Source: Cyclobacteriaceae bacterium (lineage in GTDB: Bacteria; Bacteroidota; Bacteroidia; Cytophagales; Cyclobacteriaceae). From it: 64,000 bases of DNA. Below, in pieces: positions 26,022 through 35,128 of this stretch. The notes beneath the pieces are model-generated. The model had not been told where the DNA came from and made no database searches. It saw only the letters and a program-made list of their open reading frames with translations. Both the position numbers and the translations under genes were made by a program. The stretch is from contig JALONI010000027.1 in NCBI GenBank assembly GCA_025455015.1, forward strand, positions 1-64,000, read 5' to 3'. Position 1 is the first letter of the stretch. Each line of letters begins with the position of its first letter.

Positions 26022-27038
26022 TTACAACCTGCGGTCGGCTTGATACAAACGAATGTGGTTGAGCAGCGCCTCCGGCCAGGTAAGGTCAGCGTCCCACCGC
26101 GACCCCAGGTACAGGTTGCCATATTCCAACTCTTTGAGATAAAACTTGTACACATACGCACGCGCAGGTATGGGCTTGAGCATCAGTTGTCCTTGCGGAT
26201 ACGTAGCCGTGGCAAAGGCCGTTTCGGTCTTCACCTCGTATTGCAACAGTTCTTTGATGAGTGAGCCGCGGGTGTAGAAATGGCGCAGTACAAAAGTGAA
26301 GCCGCGATCCAGCAGTTCGCGATCGCTCCATTGCCCATCCACCAACTCATACTTTACCGGAAAATGCATCTTCAAAAAAACTTCCAATGAATCGTTTTGG
26401 GCGGGCGCGTCAAACCGCGGTACGGCAATGCGGGCCAGCCGTATGTTAGGGTAACAAATTTCCTGTCGGTCGCCCCGCACAACGCCCACGCGCAGGTCTT
26501 GTTCGGGCAAGTCGTTCACCAGAAAATTTTCGCGCTTGAGCGCGCGCGCGGCCGTGGTGTAAAGTACCATCAGCGCTTCGCGCCAGGAGGCCGAGCGCAC
26601 CTGCCAGGCAGCCACCCCCTCCTCGGTGAGGCCCGGCTTTCGGTTGTAGGGCACAATGGAAATCAGATAGCCTTTTTCACTTTTCGTCAAGGCGATCAAA
26701 AACGAAATTTGCCTGCGGTTGAAATAGTTGGCGAAGCTGCGCTGGGCGTCCGTACCGGCAAACACCTGGTCGGTTTCAAAGTAGCCCACGGCATCAATGC
26801 CCGTTTGCTGAAAAACGGTTTGAGCCGTTTGCAATTCCTCGCGCGTAAGCGAAGGGCCGTGCAGCACCACGCTGCGGCCGGCCAGCAACTTGTCGGGCAA
26901 TGCCTGGGCCGTTTTCCACGAGGCGGTCCATTTTTTTTCGATGGGCGACTGCGCGCAGGCGGGCCAGGCCAAGCCAGAGCAGACCAACAGCCACAGCAGT
27001 TTTTTTGGAAAGCTGACGCGATGCATTCGTATTGTCAT
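26022..27038 (-). CDS. Hypothetical secreted protein
   Basis: The 338-residue protein has a signal peptide (LLVCSGLAWPACAQ) and a mixed alpha/beta mature region; I do not recognise the family. It has an N-terminal domain with RSVVLHGPSLTREE and SFLIALTKSEKGYLISIVPY, and a C-terminal part rich in Tyr and basic residues. The ATG at 27038 is used, 22 bases after a -7-like TATCTTTC on the minus strand; a Met four codons later is an alternative. A surface-exposed or periplasmic location is likely. The gap to the TonB receptor gene start is 187 bases. Confidence 0.65.
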   Translation of the reverse strand: MTIRMHRVSFPKKLLWLLVCSGLAWPACAQSPIEKKWTASWKTAQALPDKLLAGRSVVLHGPSLTREELQTAQTVFQQTGIDAVGYFETDQVFAGTDAQRSFANYFNRRQISFLIALTKSEKGYLISIVPYNRKPGLTEEGVAAWQVRSASWREALMVLYTTAARALKRENFLVNDLPEQDLRVGVVRGDRQEICYPNIRLARIAVPRFDAPAQNDSLEVFLKMHFPVKYELVDGQWSDRELLDRGFTFVLRHFYTRGSLIKELLQYEVKTETAFATATYPQGQLMLKPIPARAYVYKFYLKELEYGNLYLGSRWDADLTWPEALLNHIRLYQADRRL

Positions 27039-27201
27039 TTGCCTCTTGACAGGCGCGCCCGAAAGATACAACTCCCAACGGCCATCCATCAATACAACGA
27101 ACCAAAATCACTGTGCGGCATGCGTGCCCACGGAAATAAATCAGCCGCCCCTAAGCGCTTGTGCTTTGCCGGTAGTACCTTGCTTGCTCAACGATGTTGC
27201 C

Positions 27202-27360
27202 ATGAAGAAAAAAGAGTGCCCCTCGTGTGCCATGGACATTGACTCGGCCTGCCGCGAGTGCCCCATTTGCGGCTATGCCTTCACCGAACAAACCCCGTGG
27301 ATCCGGTGGACGGCCGTATTCCTGCTGATTGTCCTTTTGCTGCTGTATCTGCTGCAGTGA
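27202..27360 (+). CDS. Small zinc-ribbon membrane protein
   Basis: The 52-residue protein contains two cysteine pairs (CPSC and CRECPIC) forming a zinc-ribbon-like head and one C-terminal transmembrane helix (TAVFLLIVLLLLYLLQ). Such zinc-ribbon plus helix proteins are common in bacteria without a known role. The ATG at 27202 follows a -7-like TACCTTGC. It is 57 bases upstream of the lipoprotein propeller gene, which has its own -7 box. Confidence 0.7.
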   Translation: MKKKECPSCAMDIDSACRECPICGYAFTEQTPWIRWTAVFLLIVLLLLYLLQ

Positions 27361-27387
27361 CGCTGTGCGCATCGCGCGCCCATTGCG

Positions 27388-27395
27388 TACCTTTG
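27388..27395 (+). promoter_or_regulatory. -7 promoter element (TACCTTTG) for the propeller lipoprotein
   Basis: TACCTTTG lies 22 bases before the ATG at 27418. Confidence 0.5.
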
Positions 27396-27417
27396 TATCA
27401 ACCAAATTGTCTTACCC

Positions 27418-28281
27418 ATGAAAAACGTGATTTATGCAGCCCTGATGGCCGGCACAGTGTTCGCTTGCGGCCCTCGGAAAGGGGCAGAACAACCCACCCC
27501 TTCGGTGCCCACACTGGCGCTCAAATGGCAAACCGACACCTTGATGACCACCTCCGAATCGGTGATCTTCGACAACCAGAATAACGTGTTGTACGTGGCC
27601 AACATCAACGGCAATCCGACTGGCAAAGACGGAAACGGATTTATCTCCAAGGTGTCACTGGAGGGTGGCATCATGGAGCACCAATGGATAACGGGCATGG
27701 ACGCGCCCAAGGGCATGGGCATACACCAGGGCAAGCTGTACGTGACGGACATCGACCGCATCCACGAAATTGACATTGCTGCTCAAAAGATCGTGAACAC
27801 CTACCCCGTGCCCGGGGCCAAGTTCCTCAACGACATCACCACCGGGTCGGATGGCTCCGTGTACATCAGCGACATGGACACCCATGAAATTTTAGTGTTG
27901 GCCAATGGCACCGTGAGCAAGTGGCTAACGGGGCAGCCCGCACCCAATGGCCTGTTGGCCGAAGGCAATACGCTTTGGATGGCCCTTTGGAATGACAAAA
28001 CCGTGAACGCGGTGGACATGGCCTCGAAGCAAGTAACACTGAAAGCCGATAGCATTGAAAATCCCGATGGCATCGAAGCCGTGGAAGACGGAGGCTACCT
28101 CGTTTCCAGTTGGAATGGCGTGATTACCTATGTAGCCGCGGACGGCAAGACCTCCGTGCTGCTGGATACACGCGCGGATTCGGTCAGTGCCGCAGACATC
28201 GAATACATAGCCGAAAAAAGGTTGTTGCTCGTGCCTACCTTTTTCAAGAACACGGTGGTGGCCTATGAGTTAGTGAAGTAA
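27418..28281 (+). CDS. SMP-30/gluconolactonase-like beta-propeller lipoprotein
   Basis: The 287-residue protein starts with a lipoprotein signal ending in TVFACG and then shows repeated blades: NNVLYVANINGN, KGMGIHQGKLYVTDI, NDITTGSDGSVYISDM, NGLLAEGNTLWMALW and PDGIEAVEDGGYLVSSW. This is the six-bladed propeller pattern of SMP-30/gluconolactonase-like proteins. Enzyme activity is not certain, because metal ligands cannot be confirmed by eye. It is probably attached to a membrane on the periplasmic side. Confidence 0.8.
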   Translation: MKNVIYAALMAGTVFACGPRKGAEQPTPSVPTLALKWQTDTLMTTSESVIFDNQNNVLYVANINGNPTGKDGNGFISKVSLEGGIMEHQWITGMDAPKGMGIHQGKLYVTDIDRIHEIDIAAQKIVNTYPVPGAKFLNDITTGSDGSVYISDMDTHEILVLANGTVSKWLTGQPAPNGLLAEGNTLWMALWNDKTVNAVDMASKQVTLKADSIENPDGIEAVEDGGYLVSSWNGVITYVAADGKTSVLLDTRADSVSAADIEYIAEKRLLLVPTFFKNTVVAYELVK

Positions 28282-28368
28282 CAGCCCCGGCCACCCGTGG
28301 CAGACTTCCATCGGCAAAGGCCATAGCACCCTGGCGTTTTTTGTTGCTGCCCGGCATAAGCAAAAACA

Positions 28369-28396
28369 AAGGGCCGCGGGTAACACCGCGGCCCTT
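28369..28396 (-). terminator. Hairpin terminator for tpx
   Basis: An 11-bp perfect stem (AAGGGCCGCGG with complement, 6-base loop) is followed on the minus strand by TTTGTTTTTG. It lies just beyond the tpx stop and between the convergent propeller and tpx genes. On the plus strand it has no T-tract, so it mainly serves the minus strand. Confidence 0.7.
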
Positions 28397-28431
28397 GGCA
28401 AAAACAATCGTTATCGCTCGCAGGCGTTTTG

Positions 28432-28929
28432 TCAGAGTGCCGTTAGCGCAGCTTCGTAGTTGGGCTCTTGCCCAATGGCGGGCACCAACTCCGTATAGGC
28501 AACCTTGCGTTCTTTATTGATGACCACCACCGCCCGCGCATCCAGTCCCGCCAAGGCTCCTTCCAACATCTCCACCCCGTAGTTTTTCGAAAACCCTTTG
28601 TTGCGGAAATCTGATACCGTAACCACTTTGTCGATTCCTTCTGCTCCGCAAAAACGCTTCATGGCAAAAGGCAAGTCTTTGGAAACACACACGACCACCG
28701 TGTCCTGGAGGGCGGCCGCCCGCTTGTTAAACTCGCGCACCGAAGTAGCGCACACGCCCGTATCGATGCTGGGAAAGATATTGAGCACGATGTTTTTGCC
28801 GCCAAAATCCTGTAGCGACACTTCGTTCATGTCGGTATTCACCAACTGAAAATCGGGGGCCATCGCGCCCACGCGGGGCAGCTCACCGCTGGTTTGTACG
28901 GGCGTGGTGCCCAAGTGTGTAATTGCCAT
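28432..28929 (-). CDS. tpx: Thiol peroxidase (2-Cys peroxiredoxin, Tpx type)
   Basis: The 165-residue protein has the Tpx sequence PSIDTGVCATSVREFN with the peroxidatic cysteine and a second cysteine in MKRFCGAEG as the resolving residue of atypical 2-Cys peroxiredoxins. It reduces hydrogen peroxide and alkyl peroxides using thioredoxin. The ATG at 28929 fits the usual family length; longer reading frames reach 29139 but are antisense to the DUF4293 gene. A hairpin terminator follows. Confidence 0.93.
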   Translation of the reverse strand: MAITHLGTTPVQTSGELPRVGAMAPDFQLVNTDMNEVSLQDFGGKNIVLNIFPSIDTGVCATSVREFNKRAAALQDTVVVCVSKDLPFAMKRFCGAEGIDKVVTVSDFRNKGFSKNYGVEMLEGALAGLDARAVVVINKERKVAYTELVPAIGQEPNYEAALTAL

Positions 28930-28978
28930 TGTGAAGGGGGTAAGTAATATTGATAAAACGCCTGCGTGCACAAAGAGT

Positions 28979-29440
28979 TCAGCGCAGGCGGTCGGAATCG
29001 CGCACCATTTTTTCGTCTCTGCGGATGAAGCGCAGCGCCAGCCAGTTGCAGGCCACAGCCAAAAACGGAATCCAGATGTTGATGCCGTACTTGACAAAGC
29101 CATACTCCTTGCTGATGCCGTTGTAGAACCACACCACACAGATCATCACACCCGCCAGCAGCAAGGAGTTGAGCGTGCCCAATTTGATTTGCGTGATGCG
29201 GTTGTCATACCTGCGGATGGTGAGCACCGCCACGGTAGCCACGGCAATCATGAGCGTGGCCGTAAGGCTGTAGGGGAAATACGTGGTGCTGCGCACCCCG
29301 TTTTCAATAACCGTAAAATGCAACGGATACAGTTGGCGCTGCACCTCGCCTTCGGTTTGACTCCAGATCGGCAAAAAAATGCTCACGATCATGCTCACCA
29401 CGACCAATACCAAAAACACCGTTTGAATTCGTTGCCACAT
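28979..29440 (-). CDS. DUF4293 family membrane protein
   Basis: The 153-residue protein begins MWQRIQTVFLVLVVVSMIVS and has four transmembrane helices, matching the Bacteroidota-restricted DUF4293 family. The function is unknown. A -7 element at 29466-29473 supports the start. It is transcribed away from the thiolase gene. Confidence 0.85.
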   Translation of the reverse strand: MWQRIQTVFLVLVVVSMIVSIFLPIWSQTEGEVQRQLYPLHFTVIENGVRSTTYFPYSLTATLMIAVATVAVLTIRRYDNRITQIKLGTLNSLLLAGVMICVVWFYNGISKEYGFVKYGINIWIPFLAVACNWLALRFIRRDEKMVRDSDRLR

Positions 29441-29465
29441 AGAGAGGGTTCGGTTAACTTGCCCG

Positions 29466-29473
29466 CAAAACTA
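29466..29473 (-). promoter_or_regulatory. -7 promoter element (TAGTTTTG) for the DUF4293 gene
   Basis: On the minus strand TAGTTTTG lies 25 bases before the ATG at 29440. Confidence 0.4.
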
Positions 29474-29503
29474 CAAAATCCAATCGGCAGCGATTGGTGA
29501 TTT

Positions 29504-30721
29504 ATGCACAAATCCGCTTTTATTACCACGATTTTGCGCACACCCGTGGGCAAATATGGCGGTGCCTTGGCTGCCGTGCGGCCTGACGATTTGTTGGCGC
29601 ACGCATTGCGCGCAGTGATCCGCGCCAACCCCACGCTGGAGGTATCGCAAATCGAAGAAGTCATTGCCGGGGCCGCCAACCAGTCGGGCGAAGACAACCG
29701 GAACGTGGCCCGCATGGCTGCCCTGCTGGCCGGGTTGCCTGTGGAAGTGGCGGGGGTTACGGTCAACCGCTTGTGTGCGTCCGGATTGCAAGCCATCATC
29801 GACTGCGCCCGGGGCGTGCTGACGGGCCAAGGTCACGTGTATTTGGCCGCGGGCGTAGAAAGCATGAGCCGCGCACCGTTTGTCATGGCAAAAAGCGAAG
29901 AGCCTTTTTCGCGGAAAGCAGAGGTGTATGACACCACGTTGGGTTGGCGCTTCACCAACCCCGCGTTAGCCAAACTTTATTACCCGTACGGCATGGGCGA
30001 AACTGCCGAGAACGTGGCGGCCCAATGGAACATTTCGCGCACCGCGCAAGACGAGTTTGGTCTGGCTTCGCAGCAAAAGTATTTTCAGGCAGCGGCTCAA
30101 CACAGATTCAAGGAAGAGATCATTCCGGTGCCTGTGCCCCGCGGCAAAGAGCTAACGCTGTTTGATACCGATGAATATCCGCGGCAAACGAGCTTGGAAA
30201 AACTGGCGGCCCTGAAGCCTGCCTTTCGCGAAGGGGGCACGGTAACGGCCGGCAACTCCTCCGGCATCAATGATGGAGCGGCTGCTGCGCTGGTAGCCAG
30301 CGAAGAGGCGGTGAAGAACTTTCAACTCAAACCGCTCGTGCGCGTGGCGGCCATGGCGGTGGCGGGCGTGGACCCGGCCTACATGGGCGTGGGGCCTGTG
30401 CCCGCGGTGAAAAAAGCGTTGCAGCGAGCGGGGCTCACCATTCAAGACCTGGGGCTGGTGGAGTTAAACGAGGCCTTTGCCGCGCAGGCCATCGCGTGTA
30501 TCCGCGACTTAGACTTAAACCCCGCGTTGGTGAATGTGAACGGGGGAGCGATCGCCATCGGTCACCCGCTGGGATGCAGTGGTGTGCGCATCAGTGCCAC
30601 GCTCATTCACGAAATGCAAAAACGAAACGTCAAATACGGACTCGCCACCATGTGTGTGGGTGTGGGGCAGGGGGTGGCCGTCATTTATGAGAATGTCGGA
30701 ACTGAGAAGATCGGAAGATGA
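29504..30721 (+). CDS. Thiolase (acetyl-CoA acyltransferase family)
   Basis: The 405-residue enzyme has all thiolase active-site motifs: NRLCASGLQAI with the acylated cysteine, GGAIAIGHPLGCSG with the histidine, and TMCVGVGQG with the second cysteine. It catalyses acyl transfer to or from CoA. The pattern (GESM..., LARDDTD-less insert) resembles 3-oxoadipyl-CoA or beta-ketoacyl-CoA thiolases, but no beta-oxidation or aromatic degradation genes are near, so the substrate is not assigned. It begins 63 bases from the divergent DUF4293 gene and is followed by a 209-base gap. Confidence 0.9.
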   Translation: MHKSAFITTILRTPVGKYGGALAAVRPDDLLAHALRAVIRANPTLEVSQIEEVIAGAANQSGEDNRNVARMAALLAGLPVEVAGVTVNRLCASGLQAIIDCARGVLTGQGHVYLAAGVESMSRAPFVMAKSEEPFSRKAEVYDTTLGWRFTNPALAKLYYPYGMGETAENVAAQWNISRTAQDEFGLASQQKYFQAAAQHRFKEEIIPVPVPRGKELTLFDTDEYPRQTSLEKLAALKPAFREGGTVTAGNSSGINDGAAAALVASEEAVKNFQLKPLVRVAAMAVAGVDPAYMGVGPVPAVKKALQRAGLTIQDLGLVELNEAFAAQAIACIRDLDLNPALVNVNGGAIAIGHPLGCSGVRISATLIHEMQKRNVKYGLATMCVGVGQGVAVIYENVGTEKIGR

Positions 30722-30930
30722 ATAGAATGCGATTCTCAAATATCGCACAACGCTCGCGATCAGCGTGTCACTGTCATCTCCTCCTTTCGGGGGATTTTGC
30801 TCACGCCCCTGGTGAACATCGGCAAGCCGATTTGGAATCCGTAAGCAACCCATTGAACGCCTACCACAAAAGCATTTCGAACCGCGCCAGGCGGCTCAAC
30901 TCCTCCAATTCTCGCTCGTCACTTGCCTAG

Positions 30931-31677
30931 ATGAGATTCTTCTTCGAGATATCATACAAAGGGACGCACTACCATGGTTGGCAAAATCAGGACAACGCCA
31001 TCGGTGTGCAAGCCGTGGTCGAAAAGGCCTTGACCACCCTGCTTCGAAAGGAAACACCCATCGTGGGCAGCGGACGAACGGACACGGGCGTTCATTGCCG
31101 CCAGCAGTTTTTCCATGCCGATGTGGAAGACCCGGTGGTGCCCACCGAGCTGCTGCATAAACTCAATTCTTTTCTTCCGGCCGACATCGCGATCCGATCG
31201 ATCCTTCCCGTGCTGCCCACCGCACATGCCCGTTACGATGCGCGCCTGCGCGGATACGAGTACCACATCACCACCGTTAAAGACCCCATGTTGGTCGGTT
31301 TGGCCTATTATTTTTTTCGGCCGCTTGACCTGGCCAAAATGAACCAAGCGGCACAACTCCTCGTTGGTAATCATGATTTCCAGTCATTCAGTAAGGTAAA
31401 TACCGATGTAAACCACTTTCTTTGCGAGTTGAAAACGGCCTATTGGGAACGGCAGGGCGACCGGTTGATTTTTTTTATTGAAGCCAACCGTTTTTTGCGG
31501 GGGATGGTGCGCGCGCTGGTGGGCACCTTGCTGGAGGTAGGCACTGGCAAAATTACCGCAGCAGATTTTGGCGCGATCATCGCCAGTCGCGATCGCAAAA
31601 AGGCCGGCATGAATGCCCCGCCCGAAGGGCTGTATCTGGTGAAGGTGGAGTATAAAGACGGAATATTCGTAGCGTAG
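30931..31677 (+). CDS. truA: tRNA pseudouridine(38-40) synthase
   Basis: The 248-residue protein has the TruA catalytic aspartate in VGSGRTDTGVHCRQQ, the N-terminal EISYKGTHYHGWQNQ, and RFLRGMVRALVGTLLEVG near the end. TruA isomerises uridines 38-40 in the anticodon arm. The gene is 24 bases upstream of the ABC exporter gene, an arrangement common in Bacteroidota. The 209-base gap upstream of it shows no gene I can support. Confidence 0.95.
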   Translation: MRFFFEISYKGTHYHGWQNQDNAIGVQAVVEKALTTLLRKETPIVGSGRTDTGVHCRQQFFHADVEDPVVPTELLHKLNSFLPADIAIRSILPVLPTAHARYDARLRGYEYHITTVKDPMLVGLAYYFFRPLDLAKMNQAAQLLVGNHDFQSFSKVNTDVNHFLCELKTAYWERQGDRLIFFIEANRFLRGMVRALVGTLLEVGTGKITAADFGAIIASRDRKKAGMNAPPEGLYLVKVEYKDGIFVA

Positions 31678-31701
31678 TACCAACGCCCGCTCGGGCCATC
31701 C

Positions 31702-33422
31702 ATGGAAAAAGAAAAAGTAAGCAGTGGCAATATCATCGACTGGTCGGTGCTCAGGCGCCTGATGCAGTTTGTAAAGCCCTACCGAGGACGTTTCTACTTT
31801 TTGATTTTGCTCACGCTGCTGCTGGGTGCCCTCACGCCCGTACGTCCGTTTTTGGTTCAGTACACGTTGGATACCCACGTAGCCGCGGGCGACTATTCAG
31901 GCATGGTGTCGATCATGCTGGTGATGTTGGCCTTGTTGGTGATGCACTCGCTGGTGCAATATTCCCATACTTACATCTCCGGTCGCATCGGGCAGTTCGT
32001 CATCCGCGACATGCGCGTAAAGCTGTACCAGCACATTGTTAACCTGCGGCTGCGTTTTTTTGACAAAACACCCATCGGGCGTTTGGTTACGCGCACGGTT
32101 TCGGATGTGGAGGCGCTGGCCGATGTGTTCAGCGAGGGCATGGCCGCTATGGCGGGCGATCTTTTGCAAATCGTCATCATCCTGGCGTTCATGTTTTATG
32201 AAGATTGGCGGCTGTCGTTGGTGAGCCTCTCCACCATCCCGTTAATGCTGTTGGCCACCTACGTGTTCAAAGAGAAAATCAAGGTGGCCTTTAACGATGT
32301 GCGCAATGCCGTTTCCAACCTGAACACGTTTGTTCAGGAGCACATCACCGGCATGAACATCGTGCAGCTTTTTGGCAGCGAAAAGCGCGAGTATGAACGC
32401 TTCAAGGAAATTAACCGCGAACACCGCGGAGCACACCTTCGCTCGGTCTTGTACTACTCGGTTTACTTTCCGGTAGCCGAAATCATTGCGGCCGCGGGCA
32501 TTGGCTTGTTGATTTGGTACGGAGCCAAAGGGGCCATCGATTTTGAGGCTTCCGGCATCACCATAGGCAAGCTTACGGCTTTCATCATGTACATCCAATT
32601 GTTCTTTCGCCCCATCCGCATGATTGCCGACCGGTACAACACGTTGCAAATGGGCATCGTGAGCACTTCGCGCATCATCAACTTACTGGACGACCAGGAA
32701 CACGTGCCGGCCCAAGGCGCTCAAAAACCAGAGAACGTGCGTGGCCAGGTAACGTTTAACCACGTGTGGTTTGCGTACAACGAAACGGATTACGTTTTAA
32801 AAGACGTTTCGCTGGTCATTGAACCGGGCCAAACGGTGGCGTTGGTCGGTGCTACGGGCGCGGGCAAATCATCGGTGATCAACTTGCTCAATCGGTTTTA
32901 TGAGATCAATCGCGGCAGCATCAAAATCGATGGCCTCGATATTCAGTCATTCGAGTTGGCCGCGCTGCGCAAAAACATTGGACGCTGGGCAATGCAGCCG
33001 TGACAGACGACATGATTTGGCATGCCGCTGACCTGGTGGGCGCCCGCAAGTTTATCGAACGACTGCCGGGCGGGCTGAACTACAACGTGATGGAGCGCGG
33101 GGCCACGCTGTCGGTGGGGCAACGGCAACTGCTGTCGTTTATACGGGCCATGGTGTACGATCCGCACATACTGGTGCTGGACGAAGCCACGTCTTCGGTG
33201 GACACCGAAACCGAAGAGATGATCCAACAAGCCATCGACAAGATGATGGTCAACCGCACCTCCATCGTGATCGCCCACCGGCTGTCCACCATTCAAAAAG
33301 CCGACCGCATTGTGGTGCTGGACAAGGGTGAGATCAAGGAAAGCGGCACGCATGACGAACTGCTGGCACAGGATGGCTACTACGCCCAACTCCACCAAAT
33401 GCAATACAAAGAGGTGGTGTAG
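31702..33422 (+). pseudogene. MsbA-like ABC exporter broken by a deletion at the Q-loop
   Basis: A fused transmembrane-ATPase exporter is split into two frames. The first (31702-33003) carries six transmembrane helices and the Walker A GATGAGKSSVINLL; it ends in frame at WAMQP. The second (reading to 33422) has the signature LSVGQRQLL, Walker [13 protein letters not shown] and the H-loop IVIAHRLS. At 32980-32984 the expected sequence after LRKNIG, which includes the Q-loop (usually VVLQDVFLFSDTI...NI), is missing. Comparison with the family predicts loss of about 52 bases, a number that also explains the frame change. Neither fragment could form a working ATPase. The role of the intact gene would have been lipid or drug export. 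Confidence 0.85.
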
Positions 33423-33472
33423 CCCCTTGTCGGCAATTTTTGGACGTGGGCCGGGCGTTTATCCAAAACCCG

Positions 33473-33480
33473 TATATTTG
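33473..33480 (+). promoter_or_regulatory. -7 promoter element (TATATTTG)
   Basis: TATATTTG ends 5 bases before the ATG at 33486 of the next secreted protein gene, predicting little or no leader. Confidence 0.5.
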
Positions 33481-33485
33481 CTTGA

Positions 33486-34202
33486 ATGCGTGTACCTAAA
33501 CTCGCCCTATTTCTGGCATTTTGGATGCTTTCGCTTGGCCTTCAGGCTCAGCAGCGCAAGAGTCCTTTGAGCGCCAAGTTTCGGGTAAACAAGTTCAGCC
33601 GCAGCCAAAAAAGCATTGCCTGTCCGGTCTTTGAAGAAAGCCAATATCCGTATCAAGGCATCGGCTTCAAGCTGGGCGATCCGTTTGCGTTGACGTACAA
33701 GTTTTATCCCAACAAACACTGGGCCTTTGCCGTAGATGCAGGGCGGGCCGCCAGCGGGCTTTACAATCGCTACTACCGCGGCTTGTTTGACGGGTATGTG
33801 GCAGACGCCCGCGATACCCTGGTGCAAGACGAAAGCATTGAGTACCTCGCGCATCGCGCGCGCATCGACTGGTTGTTGGAAGCTAAGTTTCTCTACCAAT
33901 GGAAGGCCGATGTGATTTCCAAAGGATTGCAGTGCTACATTGGCGCAGGCTGGCAATGGCGCAACACCAAACTGCGCTACGACTACAACCTCACTGCGTT
34001 AAACCCGTTGGACAATGGCGGCATCGGCAACTTTACCGAAACACGCATCACCTACGGGGCCGTAGGCATACTTGGCTTTGAGTACTCGTATTTTTCGCTG
34101 CCGCTGTCCGCGTTTATCGAAATTCAATATTTTACCGACCTGCTGCTCGACCCCGGCTATGGCCGCTTTCAGGGAGGCGTGGGGTTGCGTTACGTATTCT
34201 GA
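33486..34202 (+). CDS. Hypothetical outer-membrane or secreted protein
   Basis: The 238-residue protein has a signal peptide (MLSLGLQAQQ) and a mature region with many aromatic beta strands ending in GGVGLRYVF, a barrel-like C-terminal strand. An outer-membrane beta barrel of about eight to ten strands is likely. No family is recognised. A rho-independent terminator follows at 34212-34231. Confidence 0.72.
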   Translation: MRVPKLALFLAFWMLSLGLQAQQRKSPLSAKFRVNKFSRSQKSIACPVFEESQYPYQGIGFKLGDPFALTYKFYPNKHWAFAVDAGRAASGLYNRYYRGLFDGYVADARDTLVQDESIEYLAHRARIDWLLEAKFLYQWKADVISKGLQCYIGAGWQWRNTKLRYDYNLTALNPLDNGGIGNFTETRITYGAVGILGFEYSYFSLPLSAFIEIQYFTDLLLDPGYGRFQGGVGLRYVF

Positions 34203-34211
34203 TGGCCCCGT

Positions 34212-34231
34212 CACCCGGCCGGGTGTTTTTT
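34212..34231 (+). terminator. Rho-independent terminator
   Basis: CACCC-GGCC-GGGTG forms a compact hairpin followed by six T, 9 bases after the stop of the secreted-protein gene. It overlaps the last bases of the convergent acyltransferase gene. Confidence 0.7.
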
Positions 34232-35078
34232 ACTCACCCATTTCTTTTCGTGAACGCTTCCAGCGCTTGTGCGACCAGAGCCAGTCGTGGGGATAGTCGC
34301 TGATGACACGCTCGGTGGCACGCACATACGCTTCCACTAACCCATTGCCCTCTTTGGCGTACGGGGGCGTGCCAATCAATTCCAGCGTTGCCTCATAGTA
34401 CCCACGCGCTATTTTTCGCATGCGCAGATAGTACACGGGGTATTGCGTGATCACAGCCAACTGGCTGATGCCTTGAAAAAAGGCTGTCTCCTGATGGAGG
34501 AAGGTAGTCCAATAGCGTTTGTCGTTCCTTCCGCTGGGAAATTGATCGGCCACAATGGCGATGATGCGCGGCAGGTGTTTTCGCTTGATGGCTTCGCGGG
34601 CCACGTGCTGTCGCAAAATGGGGTGGGCACCAAAGCGGGTACGCCCGGCCAGCGAAAACGCATTGAACACACCACTGCTTTGCCGTTGGTACACGAAATC
34701 CACCGGGATGGGAAAAGAAAAGGAACCCGAGGCCAGTAGCCACTCCCAGTTAAATTGATGCGAAGCCAAAAAAATGGCATGCGGGGTGTTCGCCCCGATC
34801 ACCTCACGGTTGGTGTATACCACGCGCTTTTCCAGCTCCGGGTGGGCAATGGTCAGCAGCTTGAGCGTTTCCACGGCATAGTCGCACAGGCTTTGGTAAA
34901 ATTGCCGCTCAATGCCGCGCAGCTCATCGGGCGTTTTGTGGGGAAACGCATTTTTCAGGTTCCGGTAAACCACCTGTCTGCGGTACTTGACCACATAATA
35001 CGCCAGCACGAACAACGCATCGCTGACCCGGTACAAAAACCAAAGCGGCAGATACGAAAGCAGGCGGAGCAGCACCAT
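34230..35078 (-). CDS. LpxL/HtrB-type lysophospholipid acyltransferase
   Basis: The 282-residue protein has an N-terminal hydrophobic segment and the acyltransferase motif FLASHQFNWEW, which provides the catalytic H(x4)E pair, plus ADQFPSG later on. This places it in the LpxL/LpxM (lauroyl/myristoyl transferase) family that adds secondary acyl chains to lipid A or related lipids at the inner membrane. The ATG at 35078 is preferred to a TTG at 35087; the -7 element at 35085-35092 would overlap the TTG start. It is divergent from the cyanophycinase-like gene. Confidence 0.87.
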   Translation of the reverse strand: MVLLRLLSYLPLWFLYRVSDALFVLAYYVVKYRRQVVYRNLKNAFPHKTPDELRGIERQFYQSLCDYAVETLKLLTIAHPELEKRVVYTNREVIGANTPHAIFLASHQFNWEWLLASGSFSFPIPVDFVYQRQSSGVFNAFSLAGRTRFGAHPILRQHVAREAIKRKHLPRIIAIVADQFPSGRNDKRYWTTFLHQETAFFQGISQLAVITQYPVYYLRMRKIARGYYEATLELIGTPPYAKEGNGLVEAYVRATERVISDYPHDWLWSHKRWKRSRKEMGE

Positions 35079-35084
35079 GAATCT

Positions 35085-35092
35085 CAAAAGTA
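35085..35092 (-). promoter_or_regulatory. -7 promoter element (TACTTTTG) for the LpxL-type gene
   Basis: On the minus strand TACTTTTG ends 6 bases before the ATG at 35078 and mirrors an identical element on the other strand 14 bases away. Confidence 0.5.
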
Positions 35093-35106
35093 GGGTATGT
35101 TTTGCT

Positions 35107-35114
35107 TACTTTTG
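35107..35114 (+). promoter_or_regulatory. -7 promoter element (TACTTTTG) for the cyanophycinase-like gene
   Basis: TACTTTTG lies 14 bases before the ATG at 35129. Confidence 0.5.
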
Positions 35115-35128
35115 AAGCCTCACTTTCT

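Noticed and set aside
30722-30930. Short plus-strand frame between the thiolase gene and truA
   Set aside because: The translation is rich in Ser, Arg and Asn with no family resemblance, no start signal and no promoter.
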